Shown: positions 49,720-58,887 of the stretch, one piece after another
Layout of the letters: every line of letters starts with the position of its first letter
Numbering within the stretch: the stretch's first letter is position 1
Translations under genes and position numbers: made by a program
Notes under the pieces: model-generated
Databases searched by the model: none
What the model saw: the letters and a program-made list of their open reading frames with translations, nothing else
What the model was told of the DNA's origin: nothing
Origin: JARLGU01 sp036504535
GTDB taxonomy: Bacteria; Armatimonadota; Armatimonadia; Armatimonadales; Capsulimonadaceae
Length of the DNA stretch: 64,000 nt
NCBI GenBank assembly: GCA_036504535.1
Contig: DASXUY010000031.1
Location: 62,001-126,000, forward strand
Direction: 5' to 3'

Positions 49720-50154
49720 TTAACAGGCACCTGGTTTGCGCATCCATCGCATCCAGTTTTCGGGATCGGCAATCGGCTCGAACCCTTCCGCCGCGTAGAC
49801 CATTTGCGCATCCAGCGTCTTCAGCGTCACGTGGGGCACTTCGGCGATGAGAGGATGCGCCTGAGCGAACCGTACGATTGCGCGTCCAATCCCCTGCCCT
49901 CGGTATGCCTCGGCAACGTACACGTCTGCGAGGTACGCAAACCTCACTGTATCGGACACGACGCGAGCATAGCCTACCTGAACACCGTCGTGGTAGACGC
50001 CAATCACAATGGCTGAATAGCGCGCCGCCCGTTCAACCAGTTCGCGGGTGACGCATGGCGACCAGTACGTGTCAGTCAGCCAGCCGTGAACAGTGGCGAA
50101 GTCGACGCGCGAAAGATCGTCGTCGATGGCGTATTGTTCGTGGTGGGTTAACAT
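49720..50154 (-). CDS. GNAT family N-acetyltransferase
   Basis: The protein has 144 residues. The GNAT acetyl-CoA site is clear: YLADVYVAEAYRGQGIGRAI, with the R/Q-x-x-G-x-G/A loop, followed by VTLKTLDAQMVYAAEGFEPI. The substrate is unknown. A role in arginine synthesis (as ArgA) is unlikely, because ArgJ in this operon looks bifunctional. ATG 50154 is chosen; the upstream extension to 50196 overlaps non-coding DNA. It is 35 bp upstream of argH and co-oriented. Confidence 0.85.
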   Translation of the reverse strand: MLTHHEQYAIDDDLSRVDFATVHGWLTDTYWSPCVTRELVERAARYSAIVIGVYHDGVQVGYARVVSDTVRFAYLADVYVAEAYRGQGIGRAIVRFAQAHPLIAEVPHVTLKTLDAQMVYAAEGFEPIADPENWMRWMRKPGAC

Positions 50155-50202
50155 TGGTGCGGCGTTATGACTTCTAGCCGAGGAACGGCATGTCAAATCG
50201 AA

Positions 50203-50613
50203 TCATGGCCTGAGCACATTTATCGCCTCACCGGAGGCCAGGCGGTAAGCAAAGAAGTGCCTGTCGAGAGTCAGAACCTGACGAATTCCTGTATCCTCGG
50301 AAGCTACCAGTAAGGTAGCGTCAGCATAGTCGCAAGGCTGGTCGACAAATCGCTCCATATATCGAAATGATCTGACGTACCAGTCGTCGCCAGTTGCGAT
50401 TACTCTAATTGCACCGTCAACAATAGCATCGCGTAGGAGGCGCACTCCAGGCCACCCCGACGACTTGCCTATCAGATAAATAGCTTCGGTCAAACAAGCT
50501 TCGGTTGTGGTGAAATCGTCATCCACGTCAAGAATAGTCTTGATTGTGGCCTCGAAATGCTCGTCCGACCGATCTATCATAGCTACTATAGGACCAGTAT
50601 CTATGAGAATCAT
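50203..50613 (-). CDS. PIN-domain toxin (VapC-like)
   Basis: The protein has 136 residues. PIN-fold motifs with the acidic metal ligands are present: MILIDTGPIVAMID (Asp5), TEACLTEAIYLIG (Glu), DYADATLLVASED (Asp) and VLTLDRHFFAY (Asp). VapC toxins are RNases that cut tRNA or rRNA. The start overlaps the antitoxin stop by 4 bp (ATGA). The pair is inserted in the arg operon between argF and the GNAT gene. Confidence 0.88.
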   Translation of the reverse strand: MILIDTGPIVAMIDRSDEHFEATIKTILDVDDDFTTTEACLTEAIYLIGKSSGWPGVRLLRDAIVDGAIRVIATGDDWYVRSFRYMERFVDQPCDYADATLLVASEDTGIRQVLTLDRHFFAYRLASGEAINVLRP

Positions 50614-50834
50614 TCAAAGCCTTCTATCTCGCTCCATGGCCTACCATCTTGGCGCGGATTTCCGGCAACTCCACCCAGAATTCCAAGCCTCTGAAGACGC
50701 TTTGCACTGCTTTCAACAGTTGGGACATCGTCAATGATTTGGAGGATATAGCCCTCTGGGTCAAGCCCGATCTTGGCGGCTTTATCGCGAAGTTTTGTTT
50801 CTTGTTCTGAAGTAAGTTCTAAGGTTAGCGTCAT
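50610..50834 (-). CDS. VapB-like antitoxin
   Basis: The protein has 74 residues. The N-terminal ribbon-helix-helix-type pattern TLTLELTSEQETKLRDKAAK, IGLDPEGYILQIID is followed by a disordered tail (GNPRQDGRPWSEIEGFE) of the kind that neutralises PIN toxins. It overlaps the toxin gene by 4 bp. ATG 50834. Its own promoter, if any, would lie within the 139 bp after argF. Confidence 0.82.
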   Translation of the reverse strand: MTLTLELTSEQETKLRDKAAKIGLDPEGYILQIIDDVPTVESSAKRLQRLGILGGVAGNPRQDGRPWSEIEGFE

Positions 50835-50973
50835 ATATGGCCTCTTGGGTACCTCTCAGGCTACGTCTAGACACGCAACGTACGCCGAAGCCCCCGTTCT
50901 GCGCGCCTCGGGAGGCGCGATACCGGATTACTTCTCCGCCCGACCTGAGAAGGTTCTCATACGATAATCTACC

Positions 50974-51969
50974 CTACAGTACCAAACTCAACACGGCCTT
51001 CTGTGCATGCATGCGGTTCTCGGCTTCGTCGAAGACCACCGATTGCGAGCCGTCGAGGACTTCGGCGGTGATCTCTTCTCCTCGGTGCGCGGGGAGGCAG
51101 TGCATCACGATGGCTCGGCTGTCGGCGTGCTTCATGAGCGTGGCGTTGAGTTGGAAATCGGCGAATGCCTTCGCACGGATGGCGGTCTCTTCCTCCTGGC
51201 CCATCGACGCCCACACATCGGTGTAGACCGCATCGGCGCCTTCAGCAGCTTCGACGGCGCTGTGGGTAATCGTCAGCGTGGCACCGGTCGCGGCGGCGTC
51301 GGACTTCGCGCGCTCCACGATCTCGGGCAGCGGCTCGTAGCCTTCAGGGCAGCCCAGCGCGAAGTGGACGCCAAGCTTGGCGGCGAGAAGCATGAGACTG
51401 TGAGAGACGTTGTTGCCGTCGCCGACGAACGCCATCTTCTTGCCTTTGATGTTACCCTTGTGCTCTATAAACGTCTGGAAGTCGGCGAGTGCCTGGCACG
51501 GGTGCTCGAGGTCGGAGAGGCCGTTTATTACCGGGATCGACGCGTTATCTGCAAGATCGGTGACGCTCTTATGGTCGAAGACGCGCGCCATGATACCGTC
51601 AACCCATCGCTCCAGATTGTGCGCGACATCGGGAACGGTCTCGCGCTGTCCAAGGCGGCTTTCGTAATAGATCGCGTGGCCGCCGAGTTGGGTCATGCCT
51701 GCTTCGAACGTGACCCTTGTGCGTAGCGACGGCTTCTCGAACAGCATCACAAGGGTCTGGCCTTTGGCAAACAGCGTCTGCGTGTCATCAAACTTACCGC
51801 TCTTGAGACGCGCTGCGACATCGAGCACCAGCATCGCTTCATCGGCGGTAAGATCGTTGATCGACAACAGGTCGCGGCCACGGAGGCGCGGCTCGGCGAG
51901 AACGTCGAGCAGTTCGGATCGCCCCCGAGGCGGCGCCATTCGTTGTGAGATCAGCTTGTTTGTGGACAC
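50974..51969 (-). CDS. argF: Ornithine carbamoyltransferase
   Basis: The enzyme makes citrulline from ornithine and carbamoyl phosphate. It has 331 residues. EKPSLRTRVTFEAGMTQLGG carries the carbamoyl-phosphate site (SLRTR for STRT), followed by HPCQALADFQTF and MHCLPAHRGEEI, with the conserved Cys. SMGQEEE is the ornithine loop. GTG 51969 has GGAGG 10 bp upstream, located in the last codons of argD, so the two are coupled. Confidence 0.97.
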   Translation of the reverse strand: MSTNKLISQRMAPPRGRSELLDVLAEPRLRGRDLLSINDLTADEAMLVLDVAARLKSGKFDDTQTLFAKGQTLVMLFEKPSLRTRVTFEAGMTQLGGHAIYYESRLGQRETVPDVAHNLERWVDGIMARVFDHKSVTDLADNASIPVINGLSDLEHPCQALADFQTFIEHKGNIKGKKMAFVGDGNNVSHSLMLLAAKLGVHFALGCPEGYEPLPEIVERAKSDAAATGATLTITHSAVEAAEGADAVYTDVWASMGQEEETAIRAKAFADFQLNATLMKHADSRAIVMHCLPAHRGEEITAEVLDGSQSVVFDEAENRMHAQKAVLSLVL

Positions 51970-51971
51970 GG

Positions 51972-53192
51972 TTAAATTACCTCCGCAAGAATTCCGACAG
52001 CCTTGTCGACATCGGAGTTTGTAATGATATAGGGCGGCAGCAGCCGCAACGTGGAGTCGCCAATCGCGTTGACAATCAGGCCCTTGTCGAGAGCGGCCAG
52101 CATGACGGCACGCGCGTTGGGCTTGGCGAGTTCGACACCGACCATCAGCCCCTTACCGCGGACGTCGACGATAGCGTCGCCCAGGACTCGCTTCAGCGTG
52201 GCGGCGAGATAAGCCCCCACCCGTGCGGCATTCTCGATCAGCGCATCGTCCTCGATGGTTTCCACGGTTGCGAGTGCTGTCGCCGTTGCGAGCGGGTTCG
52301 CGGCGAACGTGCTGCCGTGGTCGCCAGGCACGAGTGTTTCGGCGGCCCGGCCTCGTGCGAGGCACGCGCCAATCGGGATACCGCTACCGAGGGCTTTGGC
52401 GCTAGTGAACATGTCCGGTACGACCGGCGTCTGCTGGAATGCCCACCAGGTGCCAGTTCGCCCCATCCCCGTCTGGATCTCGTCGAAAATGAGCAGCGCA
52501 TTGTATTTATCCGCCAGGGTCCGCGCGGCAACAAGAAACGCGTCAGTGAGCGCGTGGATGCCGCTTTCGCCCTGGATGGGTTCGAGCAGTATGGCGCACG
52601 TGGTGTCGTCGACAAGCGACTCAAGCGACGCGATATTGTTTCGCTCGGCATACGCAAATCCGGGCACGAGCGGGCGGAACGGGTCCTGGTACTTCGCCTG
52701 TGCGGTTGCGGTGACGGTGCCCATGGTGCGGCCGTGGAACGAGCCAGTCACGGTGACAATTCCCACCTTATCCGGCGAGAACACCTTACCGGCTTTCCGG
52801 GCGATCTTGAGCGCCGCTTCGTTCGCTTCGGCGCCGCTGTTGCAGAAGAAGACGCGGTCAAAGTTCGCGGTTGCGAGCAGCTTCTTCGCCAGCTTGGTTT
52901 GCGGGACGGTGTAGTAAAGGTTCGACGTGTGAATCAACGTCGCCGCCTGTTCCTGGATGGCTGCGACTACGCGCGGGTGGCAGTGCCCGAGCCCGTTCAC
53001 GGCGATACCGCCCAGGAAGTCGAGATACTCCTTGCCGTCCGAGTCCCAAACGCGCGCCCCCTCGCCCCGCACAAAGCAGACCTGAAGTCGCCCATAGGTG
53101 TGCATCAGGTAAGCGTCATCTTCAGCTTTGACGGCGGCGAAATCTACATCGCCGCCATGTATCAGAATCTTCTCAGGTGCGTCAATCATCAT
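51972..53192 (-). CDS. argD: Acetylornithine aminotransferase
   Basis: This is a PLP-dependent class III aminotransferase that makes N-acetylornithine. It has 406 residues. DSDGKEYLDFLGGIAVNGLG, CNSGAEANEAALKIARK, LIFDEIQTGMGRTGTWWAFQ and the PLP Lys in PDMFTSAKALGSGIPIGACL are all present. ATG 53192 has GAGGA upstream and overlaps the ankyrin gene's 3' end by 11 bp; ATG 53189 is also possible. It is part of the arg operon. Confidence 0.96.
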   Translation of the reverse strand: MMIDAPEKILIHGGDVDFAAVKAEDDAYLMHTYGRLQVCFVRGEGARVWDSDGKEYLDFLGGIAVNGLGHCHPRVVAAIQEQAATLIHTSNLYYTVPQTKLAKKLLATANFDRVFFCNSGAEANEAALKIARKAGKVFSPDKVGIVTVTGSFHGRTMGTVTATAQAKYQDPFRPLVPGFAYAERNNIASLESLVDDTTCAILLEPIQGESGIHALTDAFLVAARTLADKYNALLIFDEIQTGMGRTGTWWAFQQTPVVPDMFTSAKALGSGIPIGACLARGRAAETLVPGDHGSTFAANPLATATALATVETIEDDALIENAARVGAYLAATLKRVLGDAIVDVRGKGLMVGVELAKPNARAVMLAALDKGLIVNAIGDSTLRLLPPYIITNSDVDKAVGILAEVI

Positions 53193-54669
53193 TTTCGTCC
53201 TCGTAATCGTCGAATTCCTCGTCGCCGTCATCGCCATTTGGCGGCATGCTCTTCATCAAGTAGGCTGCGTAAAATGCTCCGGAGAGTTTGTGGAAGTTCT
53301 TCTTGGGGCGACGCTTCAGGAACTCAGCGAGCAGCTCTGCTGCGTCCTTTATGCGGGCCGTATCAAGTATTATGCTGCCATCCTCATTTGACGGCGGTTC
53401 GCCGTAGTCTTCCGTATTCGCCAAACCATAAATAGTGTTGTCGGCGTAAAAAGCAGTAAAGCCCAATACCAACCGATTTGGCTCGGCATTCTCTGCCAGT
53501 AGCGCGTACGCCTGATGCGTTTTCGAAACCAGAATGTAGCTCTCGTAAGACCAACTATTGCAAGCGACCATGCTTACCTCGTGAACAAATGAAAGCTTCT
53601 CCAACTCACGGAACGCGCGCAGGGTAACGCGGTTTCGAGGGAGGCGACGGCCCATCACTGGCCTGATTGCGCTCACAGGATCGCCGTCGTCGTCGATTAG
53701 CTCAGTCTCAGCCAATACTTCCTCTCGACTGAGGCCCCGTGTATCAGCACCGCATTCGAGAAGGACGTCAACCATTCCCTGGGCGCCGCTCCCTATCGCT
53801 ATGTCGAGTGCAGAATAGCCGTCGTCCCGATGTTTGACATTGGCGCCCGCCGCAATGAGCATTTTCGCCAGGTCAACGTTGCCCGTGCCCACGGCGGCGT
53901 CAAGTGGGGTTGCACCTTCAAGATTGATCACGTTTACATCCGCGCCAGCGTCAACTAGAAGTCTCGTCAGTTCCAAGTCTTCTTCGTTGGCGGCAACATG
54001 CAGAGCGGTGTTCCCGTCTGGCATAGCTAAGTCTACAGGAACACCACGCTTCAACAACCGGTCAACGCTTTGGTAAGCTCCTTTTGCCACAGCTTCGAAT
54101 AACTGAAAGGCGTGCTGGGGGGTGAAGCTCTCACTCATCCGGTCCACAAGCACGGACCGCTCTCGACACTGTTCTAGAACATCTTTATCGGTCCATCCGT
54201 GCGTTTTCGCGCCTTTTGACATTATCCAAAGCGCGAATTCAGTCTGGCCGTATTTTCGTGCCAAATCGAGCGGCGTGTACCCTTCTCCATTTTGCGGATC
54301 GATATCCGCGCCTGCTTCCAATAATGCCACACCAGCGACGACGTGCCCGCCGACTGCAGCGCCATGCATCGCCGTGTCTTCGCCTTCGTCGGACGCGTTA
54401 ACATCGGCCCCCGACGCGATGAGCAGCTTGACCAACTCCGGTTCTTCCACTGCAGCGGTGTGCAGGGGCGTCTCGCCGGTCGCCGCCCTAACGTTTGCGT
54501 CAGCACCCGCGTCCATCAGCGCCCGAATGATTTCCACATTGCCCACGGCGACCGCACAATGGAGGGGCGTGTAGCCCATTTCGTTCTGAAGCGTAAGCGA
54601 GGCTCCGGACTTCAGCCGCTTGAGGACGGCTTTCAAGTCGCCCTTTTCTATTGATCTGAAAAGTGACAT
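53182..54669 (-). CDS. Cytoplasmic ankyrin repeat protein within the arg operon
   Basis: The protein has 495 residues, no signal peptide or TM. N-terminal ankyrin repeats (about 5-165; MGYTPLHCAVAVGNVEIIRA, GETPLHTAAVEEPELVKLLI) and a second set (about 200-310; DGNTALHVAANEEDLELTRL) flank a helical spacer. The C-terminal ~180 residues have no recognised family (SFVHEVSMVACNSWSYESYI), and the end is very acidic (DGDEEFDDYEDENDD). Its stop overlaps argD's start, so it is translated in the arg operon. The reason for its presence is unknown. Confidence 0.85.
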   Translation of the reverse strand: MSLFRSIEKGDLKAVLKRLKSGASLTLQNEMGYTPLHCAVAVGNVEIIRALMDAGADANVRAATGETPLHTAAVEEPELVKLLIASGADVNASDEGEDTAMHGAAVGGHVVAGVALLEAGADIDPQNGEGYTPLDLARKYGQTEFALWIMSKGAKTHGWTDKDVLEQCRERSVLVDRMSESFTPQHAFQLFEAVAKGAYQSVDRLLKRGVPVDLAMPDGNTALHVAANEEDLELTRLLVDAGADVNVINLEGATPLDAAVGTGNVDLAKMLIAAGANVKHRDDGYSALDIAIGSGAQGMVDVLLECGADTRGLSREEVLAETELIDDDGDPVSAIRPVMGRRLPRNRVTLRAFRELEKLSFVHEVSMVACNSWSYESYILVSKTHQAYALLAENAEPNRLVLGFTAFYADNTIYGLANTEDYGEPPSNEDGSIILDTARIKDAAELLAEFLKRRPKKNFHKLSGAFYAAYLMKSMPPNGDDGDEEFDDYEDENDD

Positions 54670-54682
54670 TTACCTAACCTAC

Positions 54683-54697
54683 CCAGGCTGAGCCTGG
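54683..54697. repeat. Dispersed short palindrome, copy 2
   Basis: CCAGGCTGAGCCTGG plus ACC is identical to 38573-38590. It lies between the ankyrin gene and argB. Confidence 0.55.
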
Positions 54698-54758
54698 ACC
54701 CTTTCCGCGCTACGACCACAGCGAATGTTGTCCAGCAATCGTCGACACGCGTACGGCC

Positions 54759-54773
54759 CCAGGCTAAGCCTGA
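54759..54773. repeat. Dispersed short palindrome, copy 3 (variant)
   Basis: CCAGGCTAAGCCTGA plus ACC differs from copy 2 at two positions, 76 bp away in the same intergenic gap. The two may form a larger structure downstream of argB. Confidence 0.5.
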
Positions 54774-54816
54774 ACCAAATTCTAAACTGTTTGTACGGAT
54801 CCTTATTGTGAAGGCC

Positions 54817-55668
54817 CTACCGGATCATCGTCCCGACGCCTTCGTTCGTGAACATCTCAATCAGCAGCGCATGCGGGACGCGGCCGTCGATGATGTGAGC
54901 ACGCTCGACACCATTGCTGAGCGCGGTAATACATGCGCCGATCTTCGGGATCATGCCCTTGTCGGCCACTCCGGCGGTGATCAGGCTCTGCGCTTCGCGG
55001 GCGGTCATTTCGGCTACCAGCGAGTCCTTGTCGGCAAAGTCGCGGTAAATTCCCTCGACATCGGTCATCATGATCAGCTTCGATGCGCCGAGCGATGCGG
55101 CAAGCTCACCGGCGACGGTGTCGGCGTTGACGTTGTACGACTCGCCGTCCGCTCCAATCGCGACGCTGGAGATGACCGGAATGTAACCGTCGCGCGCCAG
55201 CGTGTGAATGATGCCCGGGTTGATAGTCGTCACGCGCCCTACAAAGCCGATATCGCCCTGCGCGGTATCTTTCTCGGCGACAATAAGGCTGCCATCCTTG
55301 CCGCTAAGGCCGACTGCGCGACCGCCCTGACGGTTGAGGTGCGCAACAATGCCCTTGTTGGTCTTGCCGGCGAGGACCATCTCGACGATCTCCATGGTTT
55401 CGGCATCGGTGACGCGCAACCCGCCGACAAACTCCGGCTCCTTGCCCATGCGCGCCATGGCGTGCGAGATTTCGGGGCCTCCGCCGTGGACGACGACCAC
55501 ATGGATGCCTACATAGTGCATGAGCAGAATGTCCTGCATCACGGCACCCTTAAGCTCCTCGTCGATCATCGCATTGCCGCCGTACTTGACGACGACCGTC
55601 TTGTCGTAGAAGCGCCTGATATAAGGAAGCGCCTGAATGAGCACCTCGGCATGATTGTTAGTTTTCAA
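54817..55668 (-). CDS. argB: Acetylglutamate kinase
   Basis: The enzyme phosphorylates N-acetylglutamate, the usual control step of the cyclic pathway. It has 283 residues. VVVKYGGNAM, VVVVHGGGPEISHAM, NVNADTVAGELAASLGASKL and the ATP-binding end IIDGRVPHALLIEMFT are all as in the family. TTG 55668 has GGGAGAG 5 bp upstream and lies 2 bp after the Uma2 gene's stop. The N-terminal helix (HAEVLIQALPYIRRF) seen in arginine-sensitive hexameric kinases is present, suggesting feedback inhibition. Confidence 0.97.
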   Translation of the reverse strand: MKTNNHAEVLIQALPYIRRFYDKTVVVKYGGNAMIDEELKGAVMQDILLMHYVGIHVVVVHGGGPEISHAMARMGKEPEFVGGLRVTDAETMEIVEMVLAGKTNKGIVAHLNRQGGRAVGLSGKDGSLIVAEKDTAQGDIGFVGRVTTINPGIIHTLARDGYIPVISSVAIGADGESYNVNADTVAGELAASLGASKLIMMTDVEGIYRDFADKDSLVAEMTAREAQSLITAGVADKGMIPKIGACITALSNGVERAHIIDGRVPHALLIEMFTNEGVGTMIR

Positions 55669-55670
55669 TT

Positions 55671-56321
55671 TTACTCTCCCTCGCTCTCGCTAAGCGCAAT
55701 CGCATTCATTATCTCAACCGGCCCCGGCGGTCGAAGACGCCAAAACCAACGCGTATCAATTGTTAAGCCTGGCAGTACGACGCTCGCGTACTTTTCGTTG
55801 GCGCTTATCTGCTGTTCGATGTACATCCCGGCGGCGTTCAGCACATAGAAGCTGCACTTCCGATCATCGGGGTCGATGATCCAGTACTCCTTGACGCCGG
55901 CTATTTGGTATTCACTAAACTTCTCGCAAGTATCTGTGACCTTGGTCTCTGCTGAAACCACTTCCACCACCAAGCTTGCCGGACCGTCCAGAAAATTGGT
56001 CGTCAACTGGCCTAATTGCTCAGAACCGACGTATATGAGATCGGGTTGACGGCCTCTCCGCAACTCCTGTAGCCTCATCTGGAAAGGCGCGGTCAATACT
56101 TCGCCGCCGTGCCCTCCTGCGTAATGGCCAATTGCCGTCAACAACGTGATAATAATTCGTTGGTGCTTACGATCAACCGGCGGCATTATTCTCACTTCAC
56201 CGTCGAGCCACTCAGCGTGCGCACTATCGTATAAGACCAGAAAATCGTCGTACGACAACCTCCCGTGCAACCGGAGCTTGTTTAGTGCCACAGTTCGGTC
56301 AAAATCTACGATATCCGACAC
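55671..56321 (-). CDS. Uma2 family (DUF820) restriction-endonuclease-fold protein
   Basis: The protein has 216 residues. The family pattern is clear: LSYDDFLVLYDSAHAEWLDG, EVRIMPPVDRKHQRIIITLL, RRGRQPDLIYVGSEQ, LVVEVVSAETKVTDTCEKFS, EYQIAGVKEYWIIDP. The PD-(D/E)xK-like residues (Asp in QPDL, Glu in VVEV) are present. The cellular role of Uma2 proteins is not known; they are often multicopy. GTG 56321 has GGAGGA 7 bp upstream. It sits 2 bp from argB in the operon. Confidence 0.9.
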   Translation of the reverse strand: MSDIVDFDRTVALNKLRLHGRLSYDDFLVLYDSAHAEWLDGEVRIMPPVDRKHQRIIITLLTAIGHYAGGHGGEVLTAPFQMRLQELRRGRQPDLIYVGSEQLGQLTTNFLDGPASLVVEVVSAETKVTDTCEKFSEYQIAGVKEYWIIDPDDRKCSFYVLNAAGMYIEQQISANEKYASVVLPGLTIDTRWFWRLRPPGPVEIMNAIALSESEGE

Positions 56322-56378
56322 CGGTTGTCCTCCGCAAAATTTTCGTTCAGCCCTGGCCCATGGCGTTTAACAATCACC

Positions 56379-57059
56379 CTAACCAAACACAATAGCGCAC
56401 CCTGTCCCCACCGATGCCTTTGCGGCTTCGCGGAGCGCGCAGCAGGTGTGCGTTTCTACCGGATACCGACGCCAGCCGGTCGCGTCTGCGGACCAGTTCT
56501 CGACTGCATGCCAAACGTCCGGATCGTCCGCCGTCAGCCCAGGCGGAATACCGAGAACTGTAGCCAGGCGCTCGCACGCGTCAAGCAGACGCTGCGACGA
56601 GCCGATAAGCGTCCCCGTGATCTGAAGCGCATCGGGAGCTACGATCACCACGGCGAAATCGACAGGCACGTAGTAGCCTTCGGCGTCGCTGTGCCAGATC
56701 AAGTGCTGAAAGCCTTGAGCGGGGTCATACGGTTCGCCGAGGTCTGGTATCTTTTGCCCCTTGTTGGCATAATAACGCTCAAGTAGCGGATCGGACTGAG
56801 CGTTGCTCATCGGCGGCGGCACTTCGCCCGTCTCGTCAATATGCGCGGCGATGCGGCGAAGTTTGTGAAGCGCACCATAGCCCACAAGATCGCACTCGTA
56901 CGACGCGTCCGCCGATTCGTCGCCAAGCGAATGCTCCTCAAACGAGTTCGGCTGGGGCAGCAATTCGCTGATGGCGTCGAATTCGGCGACGAATGATTCG
57001 ACCATCTCCTCGTCGTCGTCCAGCATATCGAGTATTCCGACTGCGATTGTTAAGCCCAT
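56379..57059 (-). CDS. Hypothetical protein in the arg operon (DUF1877-like length and style)
   Basis: The protein has 226 residues, with no signal peptide or TM. An acidic N-terminal helix (LDMLDDDEEMVESFVAEFDA) is followed by CDLVGYGALHKLRRIAAHID and WHSDAEGYYVPVDFAVVIVA. No family is securely recognised. ATG 57059 is chosen; the longer frame from 57107 reaches into DNA without coding character. It lies 57 bp upstream of the Uma2 gene and 412 bp downstream of argJ, the widest gap in the operon. Confidence 0.6.
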   Translation of the reverse strand: MGLTIAVGILDMLDDDEEMVESFVAEFDAISELLPQPNSFEEHSLGDESADASYECDLVGYGALHKLRRIAAHIDETGEVPPPMSNAQSDPLLERYYANKGQKIPDLGEPYDPAQGFQHLIWHSDAEGYYVPVDFAVVIVAPDALQITGTLIGSSQRLLDACERLATVLGIPPGLTADDPDVWHAVENWSADATGWRRYPVETHTCCALREAAKASVGTGCAIVFG

Positions 57060-57471
57060 CGTATAAGTCTTAGTGTATGTATCTGCTGTCGCCCTTGCTC
57101 CGTACAATAAAATGTACGGCTCTAAAGTGCTCGAAAGTACCCCTCGGCCACTCAGAATACTTTTCTATAATCAAGCGAGGCTTCGCCTCAGACCGACAAG
57201 CAGGCACCGAACAGTCCCTTTGTGGCTTCTCTATTAACTCGTACCAGTCCCGATGGGTGGCCCCGGCCCGCACCCGTGCACGAGTACTTTGGGTCGGAGA
57301 CCCTATCCTCAATAACTAGCCACGTACTTCAGTGCGTGGTGGCTGCATCGATCAGGGCCAGGCCGTGATCGTCAAAAACTCGACTCATTTTGCACGTGTT
57401 TGGCGAATCCAGGAATCTAGGCATGCAATCTTAGCGTAGCCACTTGGCACACACGCTTTCTGCCAGCCACC
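57060..57471. other. 412-bp gap in the arg operon
   Basis: No supported gene. A hairpin-like sequence (AGCCACGTACTTCAGTGCGTGGTGGCT, 57317-57343, in two halves) is the only structure noted. A second promoter for the distal arg genes could lie here, but I saw no clear consensus. Confidence 0.4.
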
Positions 57472-58797
57472 CTACGTATGGTATTCAGCGTTGATCTTGA
57501 CGTAATCGTAGCTGAAGTCGCAGGTCCACACCGTCGCGCTTTCGCCTTCGGCCTGGCCCAAATCGATGTCGATTTTGAGGTCCTTGGACTTCATCGCATC
57601 GCTGACAACGTAGCCGTTGAACTTAGTCGGCTGGCCTTTCGAAAACACCTTGTGCCCCGCGAGGCTGATTTCGACACACGCCGGATCGAACTTCACACCG
57701 CTTCGCCCCACAGCGGCGAGGATCCGGCCCCAGTTCGGGTCGTTCCCGAACAGCGCGGTTTTCACAAGGTTTGAGTTCGCGACCGTCTTCGCGACACTTC
57801 GCGCGAACGATGCCCGCTGCTCGCGCGTCATGATGCGCTCGTTGGCGGCGTATACCTCAACAAGGTTGCCAGGAGGCGCGACATTGGTGACTGTGACTTC
57901 GACCAGCTTGGTCGCACCTTCACCGTCCCGCGCGATCTCTTTGGCCATATGGAGGCACACATTGTACAGCGCCGTTTCGAATGCGGCCGCATCGGCTGTG
58001 TCTTGCGAAATGATCGGCTTGTTGCCCGCGAGGCCATTCGCTAGTACGATGACGCTGTCGTTGGTGCTCGTGTCGCCGTCGACGCTGATCGAATTGAATG
58101 TGTACCATGTGCACCGCGTCAGCATCATCTGCAGCACTGATTGTTCGATGGCGACGTCGGTGGTGACAAAACCGAGCATGGTCGCCATGTTCGGCGCTAT
58201 CATGCCGGACCCCTTGGCGATAGCGCCGATCCGCCCCACCGCGCCGCCCGCAAGCTGGAATTCGACTGCGAATTGCTTCGGATACGTGTCCGTCGTCATG
58301 ATGCCCTGCGCTACATCGTCGCAGCTATCGCCGTGCAGCAGACCGCACGCCGTCGCGACGCCGCTTTCGATCTTCGCCATCGGCATGCCGACACCGATAA
58401 CGCCCGTGGACGCGGTCATCACCTTGCCCGCATCGCTGCCGATGTGCTCCGCGACAATCTCCGCCATCCGGTGATCGTCCAGGCCACCCTGATCGCCGTT
58501 GCATGCGTTGGCGTTACCGCTGTTGCAGATGATCGCCCGGGCCAGGCCACCATCGACGCGCTTTTCGTTTGCGATCACGCAGTGCGCACGCACCACATTC
58601 TGCGTGAACACGCCCGCGACGACAGCGTCGACATCCGAGACGATCAGCGCGATATCGTTTCGCTTTCGCTTAATACCAGCATGCGTCCCCGCACACCGAA
58701 AGCCCTTCGGGGCAACTACTCCACCGTCTACCAGCGTGCCGCTGGACCCTTGTCTCGCCGAGGACGGCTCGGTTTGACCTGTTTCGTTTGTATGCAT
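57472..58797 (-). CDS. argJ: Bifunctional glutamate N-acetyltransferase / ornithine acetyltransferase
   Basis: The enzyme transfers the acetyl group from acetylornithine to glutamate, closing the arginine cycle. It has 441 residues. AIICNSGNANACNGDQGGLD, STGVIGVGMPMAKI and the self-cleavage site NMATMLGFVTTD, with the nucleophilic Thr after the ATM, are all present. SVDGDTSTNDSVIVLANGLA and DPNWGRILAAVGRSGV complete the match. ATG 58797 is preferred over the longer frame. It follows argC by 90 bp. Confidence 0.96.
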   Translation of the reverse strand: MHTNETGQTEPSSARQGSSGTLVDGGVVAPKGFRCAGTHAGIKRKRNDIALIVSDVDAVVAGVFTQNVVRAHCVIANEKRVDGGLARAIICNSGNANACNGDQGGLDDHRMAEIVAEHIGSDAGKVMTASTGVIGVGMPMAKIESGVATACGLLHGDSCDDVAQGIMTTDTYPKQFAVEFQLAGGAVGRIGAIAKGSGMIAPNMATMLGFVTTDVAIEQSVLQMMLTRCTWYTFNSISVDGDTSTNDSVIVLANGLAGNKPIISQDTADAAAFETALYNVCLHMAKEIARDGEGATKLVEVTVTNVAPPGNLVEVYAANERIMTREQRASFARSVAKTVANSNLVKTALFGNDPNWGRILAAVGRSGVKFDPACVEISLAGHKVFSKGQPTKFNGYVVSDAMKSKDLKIDIDLGQAEGESATVWTCDFSYDYVKINAEYHT

Positions 58798-58887
58798 TTT
58801 GTTCTCTTCGTAATCTACAACAGCTTTGATATGCAAGCAAAGCTCAGAAGTACAGCGCTCGACAATTCCCAACAAATCGACATAAGT

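Noticed and set aside
49720..50154. GNAT protein as ArgA (N-acetylglutamate synthase)
   Set aside because: The operon has an ArgJ with the bifunctional type of sequence, and the GNAT shows only the general acetyl-CoA motif, not ArgA-specific features.
57070..57319. 80-codon ORFs on both strands in the arg operon gap
   Set aside because: Composition is Arg/Ser-rich on both strands, with no domain and no ribosome binding site.
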